Source: Mugil cephalus
Taxonomy: Eukaryota; Chordata; Actinopteri; Mugiliformes; Mugilidae
NCBI RefSeq assembly: GCF_022458985.1
Contig: NC_061771.1
Coordinates: 13,307,001-13,371,000 of the forward strand
Direction of reading: 5' to 3'
DNA length: 64,000 nt
Shown here: one piece after another, positions 1 through 13,307 of the stretch
How the letters are laid out: every line of letters starts with the position of its first letter
Numbering within the stretch: the first letter of the stretch is position 1
The notes under the pieces: model-generated
Told to the model about the DNA's origin: nothing
The model's input: the letters and a program-made list of their open reading frames with translations, nothing else
Database searches by the model: none
Made by a program: the position numbers and the translations under genes

Positions 1-226
1 TCGACATCTAAAAATAACATCACCAAACCACAGCAAGATCCTCGCAATCCTTTCCTGTCAGTTGTTATGCCCTGTGGTTAACAACTCTTTTTCAACAGCC
101 TGGAGTTTTAATAACTGTGTTTGAGGCCTGGGTGGGATCTTGAGCAATCGCAATATTCTTGAATGAAACATCCCAAAGTGGATGATGCAACTTAAGAGCA
201 AGCTGGAGGAGGGCTGCATTTCATTA

Positions 227-274
<48 letters not shown>

Positions 275-2270
275 AAACAACTTGTCTATAATCTGTTGAT
301 TTTAAATTGCTTTGCTTGTGAGGGTCTAACCACGAAAAGTCGTCGTGGGAGAAGCCGAGGGGGCCTTGGCTACTGATCACGGGTCATCGTGTGACTGTAA
401 CCGTGGGAACAGGAAGTACTAGATATTGAGGATAGAGAATATAATAGGGTAAAGGAATCTAATCTTCTTGGGATATGGTCTGTGTGTATATGTGCTAATA
501 ATAATAACACAACAGAGGACAATATATATGTATATATGTATGTGTGTGTGTGTGTGTGTGCGCGCGCTCTCGTGATTAGAGAAGTCTGTGCGTCAGTGTG
601 CAACAGCAGTAGATTATTCAATATGATACTTAGTCACTCTATTGACGCTGACTTTGTGTATCTGCTAAATCCTGCACATCCTGCTTTTAAGAACTACAAA
701 ATATATTTTTTTTAATTAACAGAATATATATTATATATATTTATTATATCCAACATCAACAGTAACGTCCAGGTTGTAAAGAACTGTCTGATTCTCAGAT
801 ATCATAGTGTCGATGAACACACCAGCTGAGATGCGTTTTTTAATTATATAAAATAGAGACCTCAATTTCCTACAAAACCCCTCTGTCAAAAGCAGTGAAG
901 CTGTGATGGTGACCTCATTCTGGACAAATAGGCATAAACAAAAGCTGCAACCAAGAAAGTCATTTCATTTTTTATTGCAATTTTGAGGGGTGTGGTCCCA
1001 AGGAATTGAGAAACGAGGATTTAATCAGAGAGGTGTCACATGCCCTACAGATTATACAACTTATTGGGGCTGTAAAGACAAAACTGAGTTGACGTCTTCT
1101 GTGGCTCATAGCACTGCAGCTCATCAAAACAAGACAAAACAGATTTTAAACATGTCTATATCAATTTGACAAATACAGACAACCAACACAAGCTTTAAAA
1201 AAGACAAAGGAAAAAAATAACCTGTGGAGTCTGCAAATTATTAGATTTTGTGAATTGCCAAAATAATAATAAGCGAAATGCTAAAAAGGAATCATGCAAC
1301 AAACAAGAAAACGCCCTTATTTTTCAGCACATTTCTAACACCACTGATGAGTAGCAAAGGTCAGCAACTCCCAGAGTCATAAAGCTTTAAACAACATTGT
1401 TGTTTTCGTTTGTGCTTCTTGTTTTGCGTTTCTGTATTTGTTTAGTTTGTGTGTATTTGCACATGAGTTGTCAATTTAATTAATATGTTTCCTTAATTTG
1501 CATGTGGTGCTTTCATTGGGTTTTCTCAGCCACTGTATGATTCTCCTTCCTAACTAATGAGTCTTTCTCACCTCATAGAGTTCCAGTTGTTTCCAGGAAG
1601 GACAAACATGACACAAGCTCTTGTATGTCCTGGAGTCAAGGATACATCCAGCAAGTGAATGGAGTCCTTTGTCTGACAATTTACCTGCAACTTCAGCGGA
1701 CCATATGGATCAAAGCCTGGCAAGGTGGCAACAACAGCTGGAATCCATTTGTATATTCTGGCTCAAACACATGCCCCCATAACCTAAAACCATCTGTACC
1801 TGAGCACATTCTCACACTTCTGAAGACTTAAAACGTGTAGAGGAATGCACGCAGACGTACTTTCAAACAGGCATGTAGCCCTTACCTTACAAACATGAAG
1901 CCGTATAGAATGGGTCGGTTTAATTAACAAACAGATATTGGACATTGGTCTCTGCAGATTTGTGCTTGAGACTAACACAAAACTTTGGGCGTTCCACACG
2001 AATGAGAAAGCAACTGCAAGGACTTGATTTCACTGACTCATCAGGGAAGATTCACATTTTGTTTAAGAAACGTCAAGTGATTCATGAACTGTAAAAAAAA
2101 AAAAAAAAAAAGAATAAGAAGAAGAAGAAGAAGTACCACTATCACTTAGGTCCAGTTTTTACAACAAAAAAAAATGATGCAATATGTGTATAATATCCAC
2201 CTTTTGGAATTCATCACATCAACCTGGACTACTTGCAAGTATCTGAAGACAGAGCAACATAATATTTATC
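1..2270. other. Intergenic, no gene recognised
   Basis: AT-rich sequence with no supportable gene. It contains a GAAA tetranucleotide array (about 226-276), a TG dinucleotide array (about 539-560) followed by alternating TATA sequence, and short poly-A runs near 2090. The open frames here are short, or are made by the simple repeats. Confidence 0.6.
226..276. repeat. (GAAA)n microsatellite
   Basis: About 12 near-perfect tetranucleotide units. The Lys/Glu/Arg-rich frame (and the Phe/Leu/Ser-rich frame on the other strand) across it is a by-product of the repeat. Confidence 0.95.
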
Positions 2271-2374
2271 TTCTAATCTTGTTGTTTATGAGGAATGACT
2301 CTGGAGTTTGGACCAGACCGTGTGAGAGCCAAGACGATGACGTACTGCACGCCCTCTCCGCCGAGCGTTCTGCT

Positions 2375-3660
2375 AAACATATGCATCACTGGCATTGATT
2401 CTTCCAGTAGAGCTCCAGAAAAACGTGTTGTCCTTGGACACCGTTGCCACAGCAGCATCAGCAGGAAATACTTGAGGCAAAGAGTCAGGAGATGAGGGGC
2501 CAGGAGCTGTTTCATCATATGATGAGAGGGACCTCTGAACAGTAATCCGTGTTTCCGCTCCATGTTCGTTTGCACTTTGGGTCCGTTCACAGCTTCTCAT
2601 CATATGTTCTGGTTCTTTATAACGATCTGCTGTTCCATACTTTTTATTTTGCAACATACTCACAACAATCCAGGCTATTACCAGGAATGAGGAAAATGTG
2701 CATGTGTACATTTAAGTTGAGACAGAAATCTGCAGGAATTTGCATTTGCATTTGCATTCACCGTAGGTGCATGAAGGGGAAACCTGATAGATTAAATTAC
2801 TAAGTTAAAAATTTACCTTCCCTTCCTCACAATGTATTTATGGTATAACAGGATGTAAGACACCTCTTCTTCAGGAAACTGTTTGACATCCCAGCCCACT
2901 TGGGAGCCATACATTTCAGGAAACCTTCTTTGAGAGAAACTTCTTGTAAAACAGCAGGTGGTGAGGTGAAGCATCTTTGAGCACATGAATCTTGCCAGCA
3001 GTCTCCAATGGGGATTTTTTTTTTAGATACTTTGGTGTGAAGAGTACAACAAACACAACAGCAGCTAGTCCTAGGAGTCAAATGTGGTGTTTTAAAGAAA
3101 TAGGGTCGTACAGGGACCTATACTTTTGTTTTTCTTTGACTAAATCTGTGTGCATCTGGGAAGCTGTTACCTCAGTTGCGGGAATGGGGCCCTCATCTGG
3201 AGAACCAGGAGTAGTGCCTGTTACATCCCTCCCATCCGCAGGAGGCGCTGTTACACCACGGACAGCGGCGTTTGATATAAGGCTGAAGGTGACAAAAACA
3301 TCTTTTTACGTGAGCTTATACGTTAAGCTTTACATTATTATTTACATTTTTAACATGCAGAAAAATTAAAACCTCATAGTCACGCAAATTAACCAAAAAG
3401 GGGGTCCAAATATAAAGTAGAGGTAAGGTAAATTTTGTGCTGCATGTTAGCGCATCCTTCAGTGTGAAACTTTAATAAATAAATAACGTATAGCAGCAAA
3501 CGCTAAGTAAAATTTGTATACACGACAGTTTCTCGCTTGACGAGAAAATAAAAACAGCTGAAACGTATTACTCACCTGTGGAGCCAAATAGCAACAGCAA
3601 GGTGTCCCACACATAAAAGAGACACTTCTTTCCATTTAACTTAGGCTAATTAAGCTTTTA
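2375..3660 (-). other. Unassigned coding-like segments, minus strand
   Basis: Several minus-strand pieces look exon-like, but I could not join them into one frame. (a) About 3566-3640: an ATG followed by hydrophobic sequence and a good donor (CCACAG|GTGAGT). The signal-peptide-like frame (CLFYVWDTLLLLFGST) is not the ATG frame. (b) About 3169-3285: acceptor-like CACCTTCAG, then a Pro/Thr/Gly/Asp-rich stretch ending GPIPATE and a donor GAG|GTAACA. (c) About 3040-3087: a short hydrophobic frame (LAAVVFVVLF) after an acceptor-like CTCCTAG. (d) 2373-2711: an open frame with a hydrophobic start (FLVIAWIVVSML), then a Ser/Pro-rich tail ending NASDAYV. The order of signal peptide, Ser/Thr/Pro stalk, membrane span and tail suggests a small type I membrane protein or its decayed remnant. 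No family was recognised. Phases between (a), (b) and (c) do not match, so this may be a pseudogene or chance. Confidence 0.25.
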
Positions 3661-4357
3661 GTGAAGTTTGCTGTTTTTCCCCACTGTTAAATCATCCACT
3701 CTTATTGAAAATGTTCACAATTCCTCCTTTGCTCCAGCAAACGGCGCCAAACTCCTCCTCGCATTCCCACGAGCTCCTGGCCAGTCAACGGCTATGCTGC
3801 ATTCAAGTCAATGTGTTACTGTCAGACTCCAGCTTGTAAACAACAACAAGAGCGTTAGGCTACACTTGTCTTCTTACATAAAGGCGCAGCGTTACAACTG
3901 ATACGTGACGTTCACAGTCTGTCAACATCAATTTGCACACCTTGCTTATAACCGTATGTCCACCTTCAATAAAGTCCATTGCTTCACTGGCGTTGTCGTG
4001 AAAGTTTCCTACGGACGTATGATGAGGCAAACTTAGGTAACAAACCGTGAGAAGTAGCCAACATATTCATACAAATAGATGAATATGTTGAATAAGATAT
4101 TTCCCGGTGTGCATGATAACTCTTCCCACGATTAAACAGTTGGAGATGTTGATATTGAGGCCTTCGTTTGCCAAGTAATAATTTTATTTCGGACGGCTCA
4201 TGAACGCAGCACAGGATATTTGGCTTCTTCCGCATTTACCTGTGGTTGGAATAAAAAGTTTAAGGAATGGGCGTTTGTCAGTGAAACTCCCGGTCATCAA
4301 CAAATGCATTTATTTGTGTTTCTGCACTGACTGTAGTAAAGGAATGTCGAGGGAGCA

Positions 4358-4368
4358 GAAAGTGAAAC
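4358..4368 (+). promoter_or_regulatory. ISRE/IRF-like element
   Basis: GAAAGTGAAAC matches the GAAANNGAAA core bound by interferon regulatory factors. It lies 83 bases upstream of the slc44a1 start codon, and also upstream of the uncertain minus-strand segments at 2.3-3.7 kb, so it could serve either direction. This is a motif match only. Confidence 0.4.
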
Positions 4369-4450
4369 GAGCCGAGTGATCTAAAAAGTTTAAAGAAGTA
4401 AAAGTAGGTTTATTTTCGTTTTCGCCCAAGTCGGGTTCGCGTCGCTCACA

Positions 4451-7400
4451 ATGGGGTGTTGCAGCAGCACCGAGGTAAGTTAGCTAAAACCACTTTAAAG
4501 TTTCAAAAAAACAGCAGAAGGTGTTTACATGTCGTGTGCTACGTCGACGTCACTTGTTCGGTAGTTTGTAGCTCACATTGTTTCGCGGCAACGACGCGGG
4601 GGCTTGTTTGTCTGCAGGGCTTTGGAGCAGCAGTGGGGCTACTTCAAATTCTTTAAAGCCCTCGTCACTAAAAAACATAGCTATACATCTAAAAACTGTC
4701 AATGGTTAAACGCTCCCGTCTGTTATTTATGCCTTGGCAGAGTAAACGTGAGTGGAAACCGCTGGAGCAGCACAGCTGCACGGACATCCCATGGCTCATC
4801 ATATTTACACTCTTCTGTATCGGGATGGTAAGTTGTCCTAAATGAAATCGTAGCAAGTCTAGTTATCTTTTGGTGCATTCTGTATAGCAGCTGAGTTGTT
4901 TTGCATTATACTTTGAGTTGTTTGGAACACTTTGCCCCCCGTTTCCTGCATTGCTATCAGTATAAACAAAGCGTAGACGGCAGCCTTGAGAACCGTAAAC
5001 GCAACAGAACAAAAATTCATGACCCTCCACAAGGCGCAGTTGTTGCTGCCATCAGACTAGTATGGACTAAGTCCTTTCTACTAAACACCTGAGTGTTTAG
5101 AAATGTCTGTCTATTGCATGTTTACAGTGGCCTTTACTATAAATATTTGGTAATGGCGCTGCAATAAATCCAGATTTGGTTCAAACCGTTTTAGAGAATT
5201 AACTTGTGGCCAATCTGTGGTTTGTGTTAAACTGTATCATAACATTTGGTCATTTCTCAGTGTAACACAATATACTAAGAAGCCTTAGGGCAACTATAAA
5301 CTAGCAACGCTTAAAAAACAAACAAAAGCTCTACTTCATGTGCACGATTTGGGTGCATCCCTGTAGCAGAAATCTGGGATGACAAGTTATGAATCTGACA
5401 AATCTGAAATCATGTTCTGGTTCTAGATGAAGTTGAGTGTATGGATCCATCTACTTGTTACCAAACTACATGTTTTCAATGACTTCACCTTGTTGAGAGT
5501 TAATATACTTTTATTTGTGTCATCTCCAGGCTTGTATTTGTGGCTTTTCCATCGCCACTGGAGGCGCCTACCGGCTTATTTTAGGATATGACAGTTATGG
5601 CAACACCTGTGGTCGGAATAACACCAAGATTGAGGGGGTCCCCCTCAGTGGCCGGGACATGACAGATAAGAAGTTAGTTCCAAATGTCTCAACATTTTAC
5701 CACATTGTCTTAACTTTTTTTTTGTTGTTGTTGCACAAATGTTGATTTGCACTCATTTTATTAGAATATCTTCTTTTATGCACTTTTATGCTGCATGAAG
5801 AAAGATATTTTGTTTTATCATTTATCTTTGAAGTCTTTGATTACATTCCTCTTTTTGGGCTGTAGCCTCCCATCAGCATGCTGCCCGCAGGCCCAGTTCT
5901 GCTGAAACAATGGGTCATGCTTTATTGATGGGCTGATTGCCCATGGAGGCTTTGAATAAAAGGCGTTTCTGCTACAAAGAAGGATCTGTCCGGCAGAGTG
6001 GCAAATGTCACAGTCTTTCATTTTCTTCCCAGACGGAACAATCCCGACTGGCATAGAGATAAACACACGCACTGATATTTTCATCAAAGCTCGGAGTGAG
6101 CAGTGTGGAATAGTTTAAAAAATAATTATGAAAGCTAACTTTCTATTTTTCTCTTTTAGATATGTTTTCTTTCTGGACCCTTGCAACCTTGATTTAATAA
6201 ACAGGAAGATCAAGTCCATTGCCCTGTGTGTATCCAAATGTCCAACTACTGAACTGAATACATACAGCGATCTGCAGCAGTTTGCTAAGAATAATGGTGA
6301 GGAAATGGAGCCATGTGTTTGTGGCATCTGTTGGGCGTACATGATACTTTGTACTCACGAACACACAGGTGTTTCACATATTTTAATGCAATATTTTAAC
6401 GTGTCGTCTAACATTTGTTTGTCACTGACAGGCTCCTATCTCTGCTCCTACGACATTTATGCAACAAGTTACTCGAGCCATCGAGAGAGATCCACTAAAT
6501 GTCCAAAACTCCCCGTTCCACCAAGGTAATCAGTCATGTCCTTCAGCTGTTAATTAAAAGGAAGGAGCCAATAATTAAGAACGATTTTTCACCAGATTTG
6601 AATCTTCCATCCAGTCAGGGAATTTAAAATTTTAGTTTTAGTGAAGCTGATGCTTGTGTGCGTCGTGGGGCTTGAGTCTCTTGTGTTCATTGGGGAAATT
6701 GTCTGTAACCGTTTATGTAGTTTTAATTTTAATTTTTTTAATTTACATTCAATTCATTAATTTAGTCAGTGATTATTAGTATTTATTTATTTATAAATTT
6801 ATACTGCCCGGCTATTTTCATCCTGATCAGAGAATCCAAAGTACAAGTTTACATGGACATTAAGCAATAATCAGATAAGATATATATTTTTACAGGCTCC
6901 ATAACATCAACCAGAATAGAGCTTTTTATTGTATGTGCCACATGGTGGCGCTACCAGCAGGGAAGTGTTGAACCTGCCAGAAACATGTCGTAGACCAGTA
7001 GGTAAAGGATTACGCCAAGACTAACTGACTGACTCTGCAAGTCTGCTAGTCTGCTAAATACAAGTTTTTTTTTTAATAACTGACTGTTTTGCTTCTATGT
7101 TTCTGTCAGCTGGTGTTTACTCCATATGTGGCCAACATGCCCAGACAAAACGTATTTGTTCCAACCATTCAGAAACGTCACACCAGCCCTGTTGATCTCA
7201 GTCCTCTCCAACTAAAGTGCCGATTACTTAGTGTCCATGTAAATGCAGCTAAATATGCACCAACCATATGTGAATACGTTCCAGGACAGGAAATCATTGA
7301 TATAATCTGTTAGCAACAATCTGTAGCTCTGCTACTTTGAGGGTGAGTCATTGGAAATAAATAAACCTCTTTTTACAGCAAGGCGGTCCCAGTGTTCCAC

Positions 7401-10400
7401 CGCTGTATTCCTACGGACATTAGCTGCTACGCTGAATTCGCCCAGGCTTTTATCACCTTCGTCAGTGACAACACTGTGTTGCGGCGAGTCGTCGCCGGAC
7501 TCATGGCCAGCAAGGAGATCATCATGGGCCTTTGTGTCTTGTCCTTAGGTACAACACACGCTGACACTTTGCTCCCAATACAATATATGACCATGGAATG
7601 GTTTTCTTTTATCCAAAGAAAACAACCTACTGCAGTGTTATTTCTGCTGCCCCTCTGAACAGCTGTAATTGGTTGTGAGGACTCAGCTGGAAGGAAATTG
7701 TCGGAAGTGGAGCTATTTTTGTCGTTACAAAAAAAACAGGAAAAGTCTGAGTGGTTACAGCCATTGTATCCTCTGAAGTTAGTCCCACAGGCATTAATTT
7801 AAGACCCAGTCTTACTCCTCCCGTTCGTACAGTCAGAAAAAGAGACATAACTGATCCGATCCGTCAGTTTTAGATATCTTTCATCTCTATTATTTGATCT
7901 GCCTGTTGAGTACTGTGATTTTTAAGGCTTCATAGTGTAACAGGACATTCTTTTCTGGAGGGGACGTCACCATAAAATATAAAACAGCGTCGTGTTGACT
8001 TTTTCCTTTGTTAATAGTGTGACATACTGACATGATACACTGTGTTTTTTGTCTGATGCAGTTCTCTCCTTGATCATGATGATTGTCATTCGTTACATCT
8101 CCAAAGTATTGGTTTGGATTCTAACAATTCTGGTGATCATCGGGTCTATAGGTAACGACTTGTTTTGTTCGAGCACTCTTAGTTCATAAGTACATATATA
8201 TATGTATGTACTTACACATAAACTGTATGAATGTGTTGCTGCCCTTTACGTATTCTGTGATCTCTTACAGGTGGGACAGGCGTCCTGTGGTGGCTGTATG
8301 CAGACCACAGAGTCGCCCTCGACAGTAACACCACGTCCGTGTTTGGAAAGGAGGTGGCCTCAGACAACGTTAAGGCCTTGCTTGTGTATTCAATTGGTGC
8401 TACAATTTTTACGGTATGTCTGCATGCACATATTGTATGTGTGTATCCTTTTAAACATGATAACATGTTCTATGAAGTTATTGAAAGTAATCCAGGAAGA
8501 TGAAAAAATAATAATAAAATAATATTGTCTGCGAAGGGTTTGACGTTGGTGGGAAAACATTTTTGACCTGCGAGTGTTGAGTGCTTGTTTTGCTCACCAC
8601 CTTTCAGGTGATTCTCCTGCTGGTGATGTTCTTCTTGAGGAAGCGCGTGGCTCTCACCATCTCCCTGTTCCATGTGGCGGGTAAAGTGTTCATCCATCTT
8701 CCCCTGTTGGCCCTGCAGCCTTTCTGGACTTTCCTGTGCCTCATGCTCTTCTGGGTTTACTGGATCGCTGTGCTTCTCTTCCTCGGGACTACAGGTTAGT
8801 ACCATGTTTTTTTTTTGTTTGTTTTTAATCACGTTTCAGAACATTTTTAGTTTGGATTTGCTCCACTGCGACACTATTTTCAAACATCAGCTGTGTGGGT
8901 GCAGTTCCCTAAACAAGCAGAGTATTAAGTGTGTTACTTGTGACATTTGTCTGGCTTTTGTGGCAGCATGACTGCACTCCCACACAGAAGGTCTTGTGCC
9001 AGTCTCGTGATGTGGATGAATGGAGTCAAAGAGCAAATTATTTTTTTCATCTCCCACTTCTCTTTTTCTACAGTGTATTTTTTTTAAGTAGTATATTAAA
9101 GCACAACACCAACGTTGCATTTTCTTGTTTGTTATTATTATTTTGTTTCATTGCAGAGCATTAAAAATTATACTCCCATGAAGGGATTGTTGTTTTTTAA
9201 TTGTGTTGGCTAATCGGTCCAGAAATATCAATACTTCAGATCTAGATGTGTTTTTTAGAATCAACCTTCAGATCAAAATATCGACACCAAGTCTGCTTTC
9301 ATAAAAAACGGTAACACTTTTATGACAGTGACTCTTTAATTGATTCTCAAAATGTAAAAGACGTGAAAGAGAGCGAGCGCAGGGAAATGTCCCCACACCT
9401 CAGACATACATCCATCTATGATGGAAATCCTTAAGTTCAGAGAGGCAGGAAATGTCCAGGTATATAGTGAAAATACATCACAGTGCCCATCACAGGCATA
9501 TATCTTATTTGATTATTGCTTAATGTCCATGATCATGTCAACATGCTGCTGTTCCTTAACAAAAACATACAAATAGGAAATAATGGAGAGTGTAGAATGA
9601 GACCTTTGATGTCAAAGTTGAAGTTCTGACCTGAAGACCACTCTGTCTGGTCCAAAAAGAATTATACTGAAGTCAGAGGGACTCGACTTATTTTAATTTT
9701 GTTTGAAATAGATTTTTTTTTTAAATGCGATTCGCTCAGATTTTTAGTTGACTTTGCCCAGATTGTCTTTAACTGCTCTGATTAAAGAGGAGTGGGATAT
9801 TTGGCAACTCGTTTAATTCTTATACAGACGTATGAAATACGTTCTTCATTATTCTTCACTATTACAAAAATAAAATAATAAGTATGTAAAATAAGTGTTA
9901 CATGCAATTTCGCTACCAAGCAAAAGAACTGTTAAAGTATGACAAGGTACAAAACTCTAAATAAATAAATGCTTAACTGCAGGTTTGATGCGCCAAAACA
10001 AAGCTTTACCATAAATGCAGAGATTCTGATTGTTCTTGTTTGCAGTGAAACATCCAACCGAAACACGTGCTTGCATTTCCTCATAGGGACGGCGGTAAAG
10101 AACAACTCCACCGGTGTGGTTGAATATAATATACAGGGGCCTCTTCAGTACATGGTGTGGTATCACGCCGTGGGTCTTATCTGGGTCAGTGAGTTCATCC
10201 TTGCCTTCCAGCAGATGACCATCGCTGGAGCCGTGGTCACCTACTACTTCACAAGGTCTGAAAAACTGTCAGAGCCTTAATGTCATGTTTGGTGTAATGT
10301 TTATTATTATCATGCCGTATTGTTTTATTTATTCTCTCTCCCTGTATGTGATAAGGAATAAGTCTGAGATGCCAGCTGTACCCATCATTGATTCCACGCT

Positions 10401-12836
10401 ACGTACCTTCCGCTACCATCTGGGTACTCTGGCCAAAGGATCCTTCATCATCACGCTGGTTAAGATCCCTCGTCTCATCCTTACATACGTCCACAGCCAA
10501 CTGAAAGGAAAGGTGAGCCGTCCTTTTTTTTTTATACAGTACAGTAATACAGTGTACAATTTGTTCTCATTGAGGTTTTTTTTTTGACCTCTGTAAATGC
10601 CTCCGTCTCTCACAGGAAAACGCCTGCGCTCGTTGCATGTTGAAAACCTGCGTCTGCTGTTTGTGGTGTCTGGAGAAGTGTTTGAAATACTTGAATCAAG
10701 TAAGTGATCCCATGCTGGTGGAGTGTATGCACAGCGGACGCTGTCGCCAGGATTTCTAGTGTTCATTTTTCTTTGGATTTATTTCAGAACGCTTACACTG
10801 CTACAGCCATCAACAGCACCAACTTCTGCACGTCGGCCCGCGACGCTTTCGTGATCCTGGTGGAGAACGCTCTCCGAGTGGCTACCATCAACACTGTGGG
10901 CGACTTCGTCCTTTTCCTGGGAAAGGTAACACACTTCTGCATATTCTGCTTTGTGTGATACTTGCTAAACTGACCTTCACCTTTGCTGGTGTTATGATCA
11001 CGCTTTCAAACAAAAACTAGGTCACCTGAAGAGCTACTGTCAACGCCACCATAAAGTGAAGTTTGAAACTCTTTGTTTGACGTTGACAGACCATGTGAAA
11101 CCGCAGATATGATGATACAAAAATCATTTCTGATGCTACTCTACTTGATGAACATGCCAGTGTTGGGCTCCAATAGGGGGCGCAATTTGGCTCTTGGCAA
11201 TTAGTATGAATGATAATGGGAAATAATCATTACTATCTATAAATAGTTCCTACCAGTAGTAAACCTCGGGGCACCACCCTTCCAGGGACCAATAGTCAAA
11301 TTGCCTAATAAAGATACAGGAGGGTTTTGAAGTGTGCGTTCCAGCAAATATCCCCGTGTGTAATGACAAGAAACAACACAATGCCAGATTAAATTATAAC
11401 AGGATTTATAGCAAGCAATGATTATCTTACAGTAGCATTACTTTATATAAAAACTATTATACTTCAATGCTAACAGTTAAGTTACTAACTACGCTTTTAG
11501 ATGTTCATATTTGCAACGTATGTTTACTTACTAGTTCCACAACAGTTCAACATATGTTTTGCATTTTTTATGTGATTTATAAAGGCAAAATCTAAAGTAT
11601 TTAAATACAGACAAAATAAGATGCCAAGGGGATGAAGAGGCTAAAATCAACAATTTTCATTATTAATCTACAGTATCAAATAAAAAACTGAAAACCTTTT
11701 GCAACAATGACCAGCGCATCAACTTAACAGGTGGTCGAATGTCAACTGTGTCCTTAACTAGCTTACGATGCCCCCTAGTGATGAAACAACGTTTATTTTG
11801 GTCCACTTTGTTATTTATTATTTCATTTGTGTAATGTTTCCTTAACAGCTGTCTGTCTACATTCTCAGGTTCTTATAGTCTCCTGTACGGCCTTTGTTGG
11901 CGTTCTGGCTCTGAACTACCAGAGGGACTACACCGTGTGGGTGCTGCCCCTGCTCATCGCATGTATTTTTGCCTTCCTGGTTGCCCATTGCTTCCTCTCT
12001 GTGTTTGAGAACGTGGTGGACGTCCTCTTCCTCTGCTTCGCTGTGGACACTAAGTATAATGACGGCAGCCCTGGACGTGCATACTACATGGATAAGTCCT
12101 TAATGGTGAGACGGAAGATTTCCTTGTATAGAGTAGCTAATGTAAGAATTGCTTTTTCTCATCCAACACAGGCATTTGTACTTACCGCTGTTCAGCTTTA
12201 GACATTTTTGAACTTTAAAAACACTGTGGTGCAAAGTCCCAATGCTTTCCCCATTCTTTGTCAAAGCACATTTCATTCTTAACAATTTACAAGACACGAG
12301 AGTTTAACAGTCTTACCAAAACTCTGCTTCACCCTTCTCAGGAGTTTGTTGAGAACAGCAAGAAATCGGGTTTATACAAGTCAGATGGCGGAGATGGAAC
12401 GGAGATGAAGCCCATGGTGAGTGTTACTTGATTTACGAATATAGTGACACGGTGTAAAATCCATTGTAAACGTAGACTGTCTCAACAACATGGACGTAGC
12501 CAGTTGTTGTGAAAAGTGTTCCACGAGACTGTGTGATGTCCTTAAATTCACACCGATGTGAGTGCTGGTCATGAGCAGTCCTCTCAGGCAGATCCATTCC
12601 TCGCTGCACCCTCCTCCTCCCTCATGAAAGAAAAAAAAAAAGACAAATTCAAGTCTTCAAACCAACATGTGACATCACAGTGACTGTCTTTTATGTGCAG
12701 TCTGATTTTGAACTAGATGAATATGTTGTCTCATGCAGACTAGGTGAGTTAGTTACCCCTTAGCCTTTTGTGGTTGTGGTTGTGAATGTGGTTGTGTTTT
12801 TTTGTTTTGCAGGCACGTGGAGGGACCCTAGCATGA
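4451..12836 (+). CDS. slc44a1: Choline transporter-like protein 1 (16 coding exons)
   Basis: Exons: 4451-4474, 4741-4827, 5530-5672, 6160-6296, 6432-6525, 7379-7548, 8062-8151, 8271-8413, 8608-8794, 10087-10255, 10356-10512, 10616-10699, 10788-10925, 11869-12105, 12342-12416, 12813-12836. All junctions are GT/AG and phases agree, giving 652 residues (human CTL1 is 657). The N-terminus MGCCSSTE then [18 protein letters not shown] is diagnostic of CTL1. The first membrane span is at about 26-48. A large cysteine-rich extracellular loop follows ([28 protein letters not shown]) with a glycosylation sequon at N130-G-S. Then comes the multi-span core ([53 protein letters not shown]) and a cytosolic tail. 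The protein is a choline/H+ antiporter of plasma and mitochondrial membranes that feeds phosphatidylcholine synthesis. Teleosts can carry a and b copies, and I cannot tell which this is. Identity is very secure. The tail is alternatively spliced (see 12701-12868). Confidence 0.97.
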
Positions 12837-12868
12837 ACAAGTATCAAAAAGACCATCAAAATTACTAA
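12701..12868 (+). CDS. slc44a1: Alternative slc44a1 C-terminal exon and tail
   Basis: Within the last intron, TTTTATGTGCAG precedes a 43-base exon, 12701-12743, followed by a good donor (CTAG|GTGAGT). Spliced after the exon ending at 12416 (phase 0), it encodes [14 protein letters not shown] and shifts the frame of the final exon (from 12813). That exon then reads [18 protein letters not shown] and stops at 12866-12868, giving a 677-residue isoform. Skipping the exon gives the short tail ARGGTLA. Read-through past the donor would instead end after ELVTP. Mammalian CTL1 is known to have C-terminal splice variants, which supports a switch here. Whether this particular tail is expressed is inferred from the splice sites and the sustained open frame. 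Confidence 0.6.
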
Positions 12869-13301
12869 ACTCATAAATTAAGATTTAACTTTATCTACTA
12901 CCAGCATCACACTCCAGGGACGTCAGAAAGACGTCTATGCACTGTTACAAGTCTTCAGCAAAACACATTTTACTTTTAATTTTAGAAAAAGGAGGATTTG
13001 TAAATTTTAACTTTGACACTAAGAGGTGTAATATGGCAGTAGGTCCTTTGAGTTTGTCTTTTGTAATAAGCATTTGTAATAAGAATTTTCCCCTTTTATT
13101 ACATTTAAATAATATGATAGTTTACTGTGGTTTAACATGTTTGTCTTGTTTTCATTTTTATTTTTTACACACCAAGTGACATAGAAATAGATTTTTTTGA
13201 CATAAGTAAGTTGAAGCTCGAATGGTTTGGTGCTTTAAGCTGTTTTGAAGCTGATTGCTAATCATGTTTTGTGAAAATACTGTTCAAGTTGTTCATGACT
13301 T

Positions 13302-13307
13302 ATTAAA
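13302..13307 (+). terminator. slc44a1: slc44a1 polyadenylation signal candidate
   Basis: ATTAAA lies about 465 bases after the slc44a1 stop, with T/GT-rich sequence (TTTGGTTTGATTTCTTTCTGTCTGG) beginning some 25 bases downstream. Further AATAAA candidates lie at 13399-13404 and 13494-13499, so the 3'UTR may have several ends. Confidence 0.5.

Noticed and set aside
11170..11780. Inverted AGGGGGC sequences about 600 bases apart in a slc44a1 intron
   Set aside because: Only about 8 bases match, with no target duplication or other transposon feature.
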